The position numbers and the translations under genes were made by a program. The notes beneath the pieces are model-generated. The model saw only the letters and a list, made by a program, of their open reading frames with translations, was not told the DNA's origin and did no database searches. This document shows positions 8,354 to 15,564 of a stretch of 64,000 nucleotides of DNA, piece after piece. Location: contig NZ_JACHXA010000004.1 of assembly GCF_014191775.1 (NCBI RefSeq), positions 62,001-126,000 on the forward strand, written 5' to 3'. Within the stretch, counting starts at the first letter, position 1. The number at the start of each line of letters is the position of its first letter. The DNA is from Limibacillus halophilus (GTDB lineage: Bacteria; Pseudomonadota; Alphaproteobacteria; Kiloniellales; CECT-8803).

Positions 8354-9570
8354 CGAGCGCTGGACGACGAAAAGCTGCGGGCTATGCCGAGGATCAGGAA
8401 TAAACCGGCCGACGTCGCCAGAACGGTTGGTAATCCGCCCGGCCCAACCACGTCCATCATGGTGCCGGACAAGGGCGGGCCACTCAAGCTACCCATCGCA
8501 TAAAGCATGACGAAGAGGCCATTGGCGGCGGGCAACGCCCCACCTTTGAAACGCTGTCCGAGCATGGCAAGGGATAGGGTGTAAAGGCCGACAAAGACGC
8601 CACCCCAAATAAAGACAACCGGCCAAAGGAGCCAAGGTGTGGACAGCATCCAGGGAAGGGCGAGAGATCCTAGCAATCCAACTGCGCCGCAGGCCATCAA
8701 CAGCATACGCCGGTTGACTTTATCGGCAATGAAACCCAGTGGAATTTGAAGCGCGACCGTACCGGCGATGGCCACGGATAGCAGAAGTATCGAGGTGTCC
8801 TGGTCCAGGCCGTTTCGGATGCCGTAAATCGGCAAGAACGACAGGATTGCTGAATCCATCAGGCCGGAACAGAACACGGCGGCGAACAGAGTGGGGGCGG
8901 CCAACAATATCTGCCATCCACTGCTTTCGTGGCTGACTTCAATCGTCGGAATGCAGTCCCTGGCCCAAATAAGCGGGATGGCGGCGAAGGTTATACTTCC
9001 AGCAAGAAACAGGAACGGGGTCCAACCGTCGGTGCCTATGAAAGTAAGCAACAGTGGTCCGCCGGCGAATCCCAACCCCAGCATTGTTGCGTAGATACCC
9101 GTCATCAAGCTGCGGCGCTCCTCCTTCACCACGGCATTGAGCCAAGTTTCGCTGACCACCCAGTGAACTGCCATTCCAAGGCCGGTCAGAAACCGTAAGG
9201 GGAACCAGGCGGCAAGATAGGGTAGAGCAGGCATTGCCAGATAACTGACGATGATCAAAGCAAACCCGGCCATCAGGATGGGGAACGTGCGCAGATGTCG
9301 CATGGAGCGCGGCAGAACCCAGGCAACGAACAATGTCGCCAGAATGGGAGTCGCCGAATTCAACCCGATAACGGTGCCAGAAACACCCTGCTTTTCCAGA
9401 ATTAAAGCTATCAGTGGGATACCGGTGCCAAAGGTCAAGCCAGCGGCAAGGATGCTGGCCATCAAGGCGATAAGGCCGCGCCGCTGCTGTGACGTTGTCA
9501 GCTTGACCGGATCCGGCGTTGCCGTGACAGGCGTGTGCGGTATGGGGTCATGTGGAAAGGGGCTGCTCAT
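8350..9570 (-). CDS. MFS transporter
   Basis: Major facilitator superfamily carrier of about 406 aa with twelve predicted hydrophobic segments. It has the inter-helix motif (FIADKVNRRMLL, equivalent to GxLaDrxGrr) in the second half and RSMRHLRTFPILMAGF in the first. It belongs near the YcaD/CynX-like sugar-phosphate or small-metabolite group, but no substrate can be assigned. The start at 9570 (MSSPFPHDP) is chosen because upstream residues in the same frame are basic, non-conserved in type and run into the divergent nitrilase gene. No strong Shine-Dalgarno is visible. Confidence 0.82.
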   Translation of the reverse strand: MSSPFPHDPIPHTPVTATPDPVKLTTSQQRRGLIALMASILAAGLTFGTGIPLIALILEKQGVSGTVIGLNSATPILATLFVAWVLPRSMRHLRTFPILMAGFALIIVSYLAMPALPYLAAWFPLRFLTGLGMAVHWVVSETWLNAVVKEERRSLMTGIYATMLGLGFAGGPLLLTFIGTDGWTPFLFLAGSITFAAIPLIWARDCIPTIEVSHESSGWQILLAAPTLFAAVFCSGLMDSAILSFLPIYGIRNGLDQDTSILLLSVAIAGTVALQIPLGFIADKVNRRMLLMACGAVGLLGSLALPWMLSTPWLLWPVVFIWGGVFVGLYTLSLAMLGQRFKGGALPAANGLFVMLYAMGSLSGPPLSGTMMDVVGPGGLPTVLATSAGLFLILGIARSFSSSSAR

Positions 9571-9802
9571 GGAGGTGGAACTACCAATGTGATAAATCTT
9601 GATTAAACGTCCATTCAGCAAACTTAGTCGGTTTTCTGCGGCGCTGTCACTAGGCGGATTGAAAAGTAGCTTCGAACCGTTCCAATGCAGATGACGGGAT
9701 ATCCGCGCTGTTGTATCAAGACCGGCTATACGGACTTTGACGGTTTTCCTGTTTCGGGGTTTGTCGGCTTCGACAGCAGGGCATGGAAGGATCTTAAGCG
9801 GA

Positions 9803-10741
9803 ATGCCAAAGCAAGAACATCGGGCGGACTTTGCCACAGTGGCGCTTTGGGCCATCAACCTGGCCCGACCACTGAACGGAATGAATGCCTGGATCGCAGG
9901 GCTCGACGCAAAGATGGCCGAGGCCGCCGGCTCCGGTGCGGATATTCTCGTTTTACCCGAGTACGTGAGTGAGCAGTGGTTGAGCTATGCACCGAACGAT
10001 CTTGCGCCAACCGAGGAGATTGCCTGGATGGCCGATGAGGGTGAGCTTGCGTTGGATCACCTGAAAGCCTTGGCCGCGAAGCACGATATTGCGGTATTGG
10101 CGGGAAGCTTCCCGGCGCGTGCCGCGGGTGCGCGGAAGGATGGGCCGCCGTTCGTAAATCGCGCTTTTTTGTTCCTTCCAGACGGAAGGATGACCTTTCA
10201 AGACAAACTCTGCTTGACGCCTAGCGAAAAGAATCCGGATGCATGGAATTTGAACGTTGGTGCGGAGGTTACCTTTACTCAGTGGCGCGGCTTACGCATC
10301 GCCACGCTCATTTGTTTGGATGTGGAGCTACCCGCTTTAGCCAGCGCGATCGCAAAGCGCGAGCCGGATTTGGATTTGCTTTTGGTACCCTCTATGACCG
10401 AAAAGGAATCCGGTTACAGCCGGGTTTTCGGTTGTGCCAAGGCTCGTGCCGTCGAGTTACAAACAGCGGTCTGTGCGGTTGGTTCGATTGGCTCGGTCGC
10501 ACCGGACGGATCCCGCCCCAATTTTTCCGGGGCAGCCGTTTTCCTGCCCTGCGAGGAGCCGCTTGGCTTCGATGGACGCTTTGCGGAGATTGCGGGGCGT
10601 GCCGATGCCGAGGACGACGGCCCTCTTCTCATCGCCAAGGATGTGCCGGTCGGTCTAATCCGGGAACTGCGCAAGGGCGGTGATGCCGAGGTATGGCCCG
10701 GCTCCTGGTCTGCGGAGCATGTTTCATTTGGAGAGAATTGA
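9803..10741 (+). CDS. Carbon-nitrogen hydrolase (nitrilase superfamily)
   Basis: Cytoplasmic amidase or nitrilase-fold hydrolase, 312 aa. The catalytic triad is visible: glutamate in ADILVLPEYVSE, lysine in MTFQDKLCLTP and cysteine in TLICLDVELPAL. The CLDVE context, not the more usual CYDxRF, suggests the CN-hydrolase branch acting on omega-amides or carbamoyl compounds. ATG at 9803 is chosen as the first Met before the conserved ADFATVALWAINLARPL strand. The BKACE gene follows 6 bp later, so the two are very likely co-transcribed. The 232 bp upstream, shared with the MFS gene, show no recognisable element. Confidence 0.82.
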   Translation: MPKQEHRADFATVALWAINLARPLNGMNAWIAGLDAKMAEAAGSGADILVLPEYVSEQWLSYAPNDLAPTEEIAWMADEGELALDHLKALAAKHDIAVLAGSFPARAAGARKDGPPFVNRAFLFLPDGRMTFQDKLCLTPSEKNPDAWNLNVGAEVTFTQWRGLRIATLICLDVELPALASAIAKREPDLDLLLVPSMTEKESGYSRVFGCAKARAVELQTAVCAVGSIGSVAPDGSRPNFSGAAVFLPCEEPLGFDGRFAEIAGRADAEDDGPLLIAKDVPVGLIRELRKGGDAEVWPGSWSAEHVSFGEN

Positions 10742-10747
10742 TTTGTC

Positions 10748-11596
10748 ATGAACGATACCAAGCCCGTGAACCCAGCCATCATTGCAGTCGCCATCACCGG
10801 ATCCGTGCCGCGCAAAAAGGATACGCCGGCCATACCGGTAACACCTGCCGAGCAGATCGAGAGCACGCACGAGGCCTATGAGGTCGGCGCGGCGCTGGTA
10901 CATATACATGTCCGCGACGATGACGAGAACCCGTCTTCGGATGCGAGACGCTTTGCGCAGGTCGCGGAGGGAATCCGACGGCACTGTCCTGACATCATCA
11001 TCCAGTTTTCGACGGGTGGCCGGGGGCGTAGCCATGCCGAGCGCGGGGCCGCTTTGGTCTGGGGTCCCGACATGGCGTCGCTGGCAACCGGGTCGGTCAA
11101 TTTTCCAAACATGATTTATGAAAATCCGCCGGCGCTGATCGACACCTTGGCGGCCGAGATGCTGGAACGCAAAATCAAGCCGGAGATAGAGATTTTCGAT
11201 CTTTCAATGCTCTATAAAGCCGCTCAGATGGTTGATGCGGGGACTTTGGCCACGCCGCCCCATGTTCAATTCGTAATGGGAATTCAGAATGCTTTGCCGG
11301 TACGGCGGCAAACGCTGGAGTTCCTGTTGGCCGAACTGAGGGCGCTGATCCCCGATGCGACCTGGACGGCTGCAGCCATCGGGCGGCACCAGTTGCTGGT
11401 CAACGAGTGGGCGTTGGAGCTCGGTGGACATCTTCGCACAGGGTTGGAAGACAATATCCGTTGGGATAAAGACCGGTTAGCCAAGTCGAATGCAGAGTTG
11501 GTCGGGCGTGTCGCAGACCTTTGCCGCGCGGCGGGACGTGGGCCTGCCTCGGCCGTTGAAGCACGCGCCATCCTCGGTTTGCCACAGGTCGGCTAG
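10748..11596 (+). CDS. BKACE family enzyme (beta-keto acid cleavage, DUF849)
   Basis: TIM-barrel zinc enzyme of 282 aa. Characterised members condense a beta-keto acid with acetyl-CoA, giving acetoacetate and a new acyl-CoA. The metal ligands are visible as H52 and H54 in ALVHIHVRD and E234 in TGLEDNIRWDKD. FSTGGRG and GRHQLLV are also family motifs. Here HxHVRDDD differs from the HLHARE of the second BKACE at 50.8-51.8 kb, so the two probably act on different side chains. Pairing with a nitrilase-type hydrolase suggests an amide- or nitrile-derived beta-keto acid; this is inference. Confidence 0.88.
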   Translation: MNDTKPVNPAIIAVAITGSVPRKKDTPAIPVTPAEQIESTHEAYEVGAALVHIHVRDDDENPSSDARRFAQVAEGIRRHCPDIIIQFSTGGRGRSHAERGAALVWGPDMASLATGSVNFPNMIYENPPALIDTLAAEMLERKIKPEIEIFDLSMLYKAAQMVDAGTLATPPHVQFVMGIQNALPVRRQTLEFLLAELRALIPDATWTAAAIGRHQLLVNEWALELGGHLRTGLEDNIRWDKDRLAKSNAELVGRVADLCRAAGRGPASAVEARAILGLPQVG

Positions 11597-11598
11597 GT

Positions 11599-12951
11599 CT
11601 AAAGCCAACGATCCTCCAGTCCGTAACCCAGATAGGCGGCGCGTAGGTAGAGTTTGCGCAAAGCTGGGAGGGGAAATCGCCGTAGTGGGCCACGAACGAC
11701 GGCAGGCAGCTTGTCCTGGGTAATCGCGCCTGCGGCCAAATCCGCGAGCGCCTTCCCGGTCCAACTGCTCATGGCAACGCCGTTTCCATGGAAACCGAAG
11801 CCGGTCCAGGCTTTGTCCAGGCCGGGAACTGCGCCGACGTAAGGCACAAGGTCATAGGTTAAGCAGACGAAGCCGAACCAGAACCTCTCTGTCGGGACAC
11901 CGGCCCATGCTGGGAACATACGCTCGAAGTCGCGGCGCAGGCGGCGATTCATCGCTTCGGAGCCTGCTGGAGATGCGTCGATCCCGCCACGCCCGCCAAA
12001 AAGAAACCGCCCATCCGGCAACAAGCGAAAGTAATGCAGCAGGCGTCGACTGTCATAAGCCATGAGATCACTGGTCCACCCCTGAGCCTTTTGCTCTTCG
12101 GGCGTAAGAGGGCGGGTCACCAGGATGTTCGACATAACCGGCATTGACCGCCCTGCCATACCGCTTGGCATGTTCTCGCTTCCGTAGCCGTTGGTTGCGA
12201 GAATTACCTGTTTGGCGAGGATTCGGCCTTTTGGCAGGGTCAACACGTGCTGGCTCGCTTGCTGGCTCCAGCCGATTACGGGACTATTCTGGTGAATGGC
12301 GGCGCCCGCAGCCAACGCGGCCGTAGCAAGGGCTCGTGCGTAGGCGAGGGGATGCAGTGCAAAGCCGCAGCCAATGAAAAGCCCGCCATGGAACTCGGGC
12401 CCCGCAACGCCAATCTCCGCCATCTCGTCACGGGAGAAGACCTGCATCTTCATTCCGAAGGTGTGGGTCATATACCGGGCTTCTTCACGTAATTCGCTCA
12501 TGCGCCCAGGTTTGTGGGCCAAAGCCAGTTCACCCGCACTATGGCGATCTGCTTGAACATTCCGTGAGTCCAGGAATCCACGGACGTTCTCTACCGACTC
12601 GACCTGCGCCGCATAGAAACGGCGCATCTCCGTTTCGCCGTAACGCTTTTCCAGTTGTGGATAGGAAAGCCGCGTTGATCCGAGGCAGCAAAATCCGCCG
12701 TTGCGGCCCGACGCACCCCAAGCGGGCTCACCAGCATCAAGCAACATTACCTTCGCTTCATAGGTTTCTGCCAGGCGATAGGCCGCCCACAGGCCAGTGA
12801 ATCCGCCGCCGATAACCGCGAAATCGACGCTGTGATCGCCCTCGAGTGAAGGGAGATCGACCGACAACGGTGTTGCGGTCGCTCGCCAGTGGCTATCCGG
12901 CGGTCGGGAAGGATCAAATGCGCTGGGGTGATAGATGCGACGAAGGTTCAA
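11599..12951 (-). CDS. FAD-dependent amine/amino-acid oxidase (PuuB/OrdL-like)
   Basis: DAO-superfamily flavoenzyme, 450 aa. The dinucleotide-binding motif is FAVIGGGFTGLWAAYRLAE (about residues 43-61), followed by the GASGRNGGF motif typical of gamma-glutamylputrescine oxidase and related enzymes. The C-terminal WTGFGFHGNGVAMSSWTGKALADL closes the FAD site. It is convergent with the BKACE gene, separated by 2 bp. It would oxidise a primary or secondary amine to aldehyde plus H2O2. Polyamine-type substrates fit the transporter operon at 50-57 kb, but no direct link is visible. A proline- or sarcosine-oxidase-like role is the alternative. Confidence 0.78.
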   Translation of the reverse strand: MNLRRIYHPSAFDPSRPPDSHWRATATPLSVDLPSLEGDHSVDFAVIGGGFTGLWAAYRLAETYEAKVMLLDAGEPAWGASGRNGGFCCLGSTRLSYPQLEKRYGETEMRRFYAAQVESVENVRGFLDSRNVQADRHSAGELALAHKPGRMSELREEARYMTHTFGMKMQVFSRDEMAEIGVAGPEFHGGLFIGCGFALHPLAYARALATAALAAGAAIHQNSPVIGWSQQASQHVLTLPKGRILAKQVILATNGYGSENMPSGMAGRSMPVMSNILVTRPLTPEEQKAQGWTSDLMAYDSRRLLHYFRLLPDGRFLFGGRGGIDASPAGSEAMNRRLRRDFERMFPAWAGVPTERFWFGFVCLTYDLVPYVGAVPGLDKAWTGFGFHGNGVAMSSWTGKALADLAAGAITQDKLPAVVRGPLRRFPLPALRKLYLRAAYLGYGLEDRWL

Positions 12952-13017
12952 GTGGAGCTACCTGACGGCAAGGGTCCGAAAAGTAAAACCAACCTTACCG
13001 TTTCTCGTCGTCACCTG

Positions 13018-13899
13018 TCATCGTTTACGCCTGGGCTTCCAGTAAATCCCTTCGGCGTTGCGAAGTGCATCGATCCGTGCGATTGCCTCGACGACCTCCC
13101 TGTCACCCTTGGAGACGATCAAGGCGAGGAGGCTTTCCAGCAATGCCAGCGCCGAGGTCATGGAGGGAAAAAACTGAGGGCTCGCCGTCGGCGCCAGCAG
13201 CAGATGGTCGGCAAACTGTGCTACAGGGGCCGCCCGGCTATCGGTGACGATCACGCATCTGGCGCCCTGGCGCTTGGCGAAGGCAACCGCTTTTAGCGTT
13301 TCCTCTGCATAGGGTTGAACGGAGAGGGTGAGCAGCACATCGCCGTCACCGATGCGCAGCAACTCATCCATCACACTTCCGGTACTTTGGACGAGTGTGA
13401 GGTTTTCAAGCGCCAATCGCCCGACGAAGTGAAAATAGCCTGAAAGACCATTCAAAGCCCCAAGGCCCATGATGTAACTTCGGCGCGCGGATATGATGCT
13501 GGCTGCGGCGTCACCGATGACCTGCGGGTCGATTTGGCGGAACGCGCTTTCTATGTTGGCAAGTTGAGCCTTAGCCATCTCTGCAAGGACCGGCCCGCCG
13601 TCGCCTTGGCTGCCAACCTGCTGCAGCCATTCGGCGCGGGTTGCGAAGGTATCGGGGCCGGATCTGACAGCTTCCTGGAAGCCATGACGGAACTGTTCAT
13701 AGTTATCAAAGCCGAGCTCGCGGGCTAACCTGAGCATGCTTCCGGGTGTGATACCAAACTTCTGGGCAAAGCCGCGCATCGAAGTGATCGCAACCTCTTC
13801 TGGCTGATCCAGAACGGCGCGTGCGGCCCGCTGCAACTGAGGGCTGAGGGCCGATTGTCGCGCGGCCAGAAGGTCGAGTATCTCGACTAATTGCATCAT
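13018..13899 (-). CDS. MurR/RpiR-family transcriptional regulator
   Basis: 293 aa with an N-terminal HTH_6 domain (about 1-77, including GSMLRLARELGFDNYEQFRHGF) and a C-terminal SIS sugar-phosphate-isomerase domain (about 125-265, with LLTLSVQPYAEETLKAVAFAKRQGARCVIVTDS). RpiR proteins usually respond to phosphosugars or related metabolites. It is divergent from soxB across 120 bp and is the obvious candidate to control soxBDAG and perhaps the DAO gene downstream. An imperfect palindrome at 13945-13961 could be its operator. Confidence 0.85.
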   Translation of the reverse strand: MMQLVEILDLLAARQSALSPQLQRAARAVLDQPEEVAITSMRGFAQKFGITPGSMLRLARELGFDNYEQFRHGFQEAVRSGPDTFATRAEWLQQVGSQGDGGPVLAEMAKAQLANIESAFRQIDPQVIGDAAASIISARRSYIMGLGALNGLSGYFHFVGRLALENLTLVQSTGSVMDELLRIGDGDVLLTLSVQPYAEETLKAVAFAKRQGARCVIVTDSRAAPVAQFADHLLLAPTASPQFFPSMTSALALLESLLALIVSKGDREVVEAIARIDALRNAEGIYWKPRRKR

Positions 13900-13944
13900 A
13901 TAAATCTCTTGCTATGATAAAGCGTATGATCTAGAAGCTATCAC

Positions 13945-13961
13945 GAATAAAACATTTGTTC
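13945..13961. promoter_or_regulatory. Imperfect palindrome, candidate RpiR operator
   Basis: GAATAAAACATTTGTTC in the 120-bp gap between the RpiR regulator and soxB. The two 8-bp halves match at six positions (GAAtAAAa versus GAAcAAAt), and a further TTGTTTC repeat lies just downstream. Its place between the divergent genes suits an RpiR operator, but it is a single short site without a second example in the window. Confidence 0.3.
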
Positions 13962-14019
13962 CATTGTTTCTCTGACATGCTCTCAACTGAGTAGGGTTGG
14001 AGGGGGAGCGACAGGCGTC

Positions 14020-15276
14020 ATGCAGCGTTATTCGGTTTTCAGCCTTGTGAGCAATGCACTCCGCGGCAATCAGCATTGGGAGCGCGCCTGGCGTGATCCC
14101 GACCCCAAGGAAGAATACGATGTGGTGATCGTCGGCGGCGGCGGGCATGGGCTGGCTACTGCTTACTATCTTGCCAAAGAGCACGGCATCAACAAGGTGG
14201 CTGTTCTTGAGAAGGGCTATCTTGGAGGGGGCAACGCGGGCCGGAACACCACAATTGTCCGTTCGAACTACATGATCGACGGCAACACCCAATTCTATGA
14301 ACACTCTTTAAAGCTGTGGCACGGGCTCAGCCAGGACCTGAACTACAATGTCATGTTCAGTCCGCGCGGCTACGTGGCGCTGGCAACCTCCCAGGCGCAG
14401 ATGGATGCCTCCGCCTTCCGCGCCAACTCGATGAGAATGAATGGGATTGATGCGGAGCTGTTGACGCGTGAGCAGGTACAAAAACTGCTTCCGTACTTGG
14501 ATTGCTCGCCCAACGCCCGCTTTCCGGTGTACGGAGGCTTATGGCAGGGGCGTGCAGGCACTGCTCGGCACGACGCTGTCAACTGGGGCTTTGCGAGAGC
14601 CGCCGATTCCAGAGGCGTCGACATTATCCAGCAGTGTGAGGTTCTGGGATATCTGTGGGACGGCGGCCGAATCGTTGGCGTGGAAACGACTCGGGGCAAC
14701 ATTCGGGCAAAGAAAGTCGCACTCGCTGTTGCTGGCAGTACCACCCTGCTAGGCCAAAAGGCTGGTCTGGAACTGCCGATTGAAAGCCATCTTCTGCAGG
14801 CTTTCGTGACTGAGCCGATCAAACCGATGATTGACTACGTGATCGCTTATGGCACAGCGCATTTCTATATCAGCCAGTCTGATAAGGGCGGTTTGGTGTT
14901 GGGTGGCGATCTGGATGGATACAATTCCTACGCTCAGCGCGGCAATCTGCCGATAGTCGATGAAGTTCTGACCGTCGCCAAAGCACTTATTCCTGCCCTG
15001 TCACGGCTGCGGGTGCTCCGGCACTGGGCAGGTGTCATGGATATGTCCATGGATGGCAGTCCGATCATCTGCAAAGCGCCTGTTGACGGCCTGTACCTGA
15101 ATTGCGGCTGGTGCTATGGCGGGTTCAAGGCGACGCCTGCTTCGGGCTTTGCCTTCGCCCATACAATCGCCAAGGACGAGCCATACGAAACCAATGCCCG
15201 TTTCACGCTTGATCGTTTCCGACGCGGGTATCAGATCGATGAAAAAGGCGCGGGCCCCACGCCCGGCGCGCACTAA
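14020..15276 (+). CDS. soxB: Sarcosine oxidase subunit beta
   Basis: Catalytic flavoprotein subunit of heterotetrameric sarcosine oxidase, 418 aa, the standard length. The N-terminus MQRYSVFSLVSNALRGNQHW is family-typical. FAD binding is at DVVIVGGGGHGLATAYYLA (about 34-52). H184 in TARHDAVNWG corresponds to the histidine that carries covalent FMN in characterised SoxB. Sarcosine is oxidatively demethylated to glycine, passing the methyl to tetrahydrofolate. A GGAGGGGGAG Shine-Dalgarno precedes the ATG. First gene of soxBDAG. Confidence 0.96.
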   Translation: MQRYSVFSLVSNALRGNQHWERAWRDPDPKEEYDVVIVGGGGHGLATAYYLAKEHGINKVAVLEKGYLGGGNAGRNTTIVRSNYMIDGNTQFYEHSLKLWHGLSQDLNYNVMFSPRGYVALATSQAQMDASAFRANSMRMNGIDAELLTREQVQKLLPYLDCSPNARFPVYGGLWQGRAGTARHDAVNWGFARAADSRGVDIIQQCEVLGYLWDGGRIVGVETTRGNIRAKKVALAVAGSTTLLGQKAGLELPIESHLLQAFVTEPIKPMIDYVIAYGTAHFYISQSDKGGLVLGGDLDGYNSYAQRGNLPIVDEVLTVAKALIPALSRLRVLRHWAGVMDMSMDGSPIICKAPVDGLYLNCGWCYGGFKATPASGFAFAHTIAKDEPYETNARFTLDRFRRGYQIDEKGAGPTPGAH

Positions 15277-15288
15277 GGAGGGACCAGC

Positions 15289-15564
15289 ATGCTGCGACTA
15301 AAGTGTCCCCATTGCGGCGAACGCGATCACTCGGAATTTGCTTATGGCGGTGATGCCGGCGTGAAAATGCCCGCCATCGACAATGAAGATTTCGAGGCTT
15401 GGTACCAAGCGGTGTTTATCCGCAAGAATCCGCGTGGCCGCCACCTGGAGTACTGGCACCACGTACAAGGGTGCCGGGAGTGGCTGAAAGTCGAGCGCGA
15501 TACAATGACTCACGAGATATTCTCCGTTGCCGCAGCCCGTGAAGTAGAGGAGGGCGCGCAGTGA
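15289..15564 (+). CDS. soxD: Sarcosine oxidase subunit delta
   Basis: Small zinc-binding subunit, 91 aa. The zinc ligands C6 and C9 (KCPHCGERD) and H58 and C62 (HHVQGC) keep the spacing seen in solved SoxBDAG structures. AGGAGGGA lies a few bases before the ATG. The stop codon overlaps the GTG start of soxA by 4 bp, so translation is coupled. Confidence 0.95.
   Translation: MLRLKCPHCGERDHSEFAYGGDAGVKMPAIDNEDFEAWYQAVFIRKNPRGRHLEYWHHVQGCREWLKVERDTMTHEIFSVAAAREVEEGAQ

Noticed and set aside
9571-9858. 96-residue N-terminal extension of the MFS transporter
   Set aside because: The added sequence is basic and unlike MFS proteins, and it would overlap the divergent nitrilase start.
13900-14019. 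Glycine riboswitch upstream of soxB
   Set aside because: The gap is only 120 bp and shows none of the paired-aptamer layout; only a small palindrome is visible.
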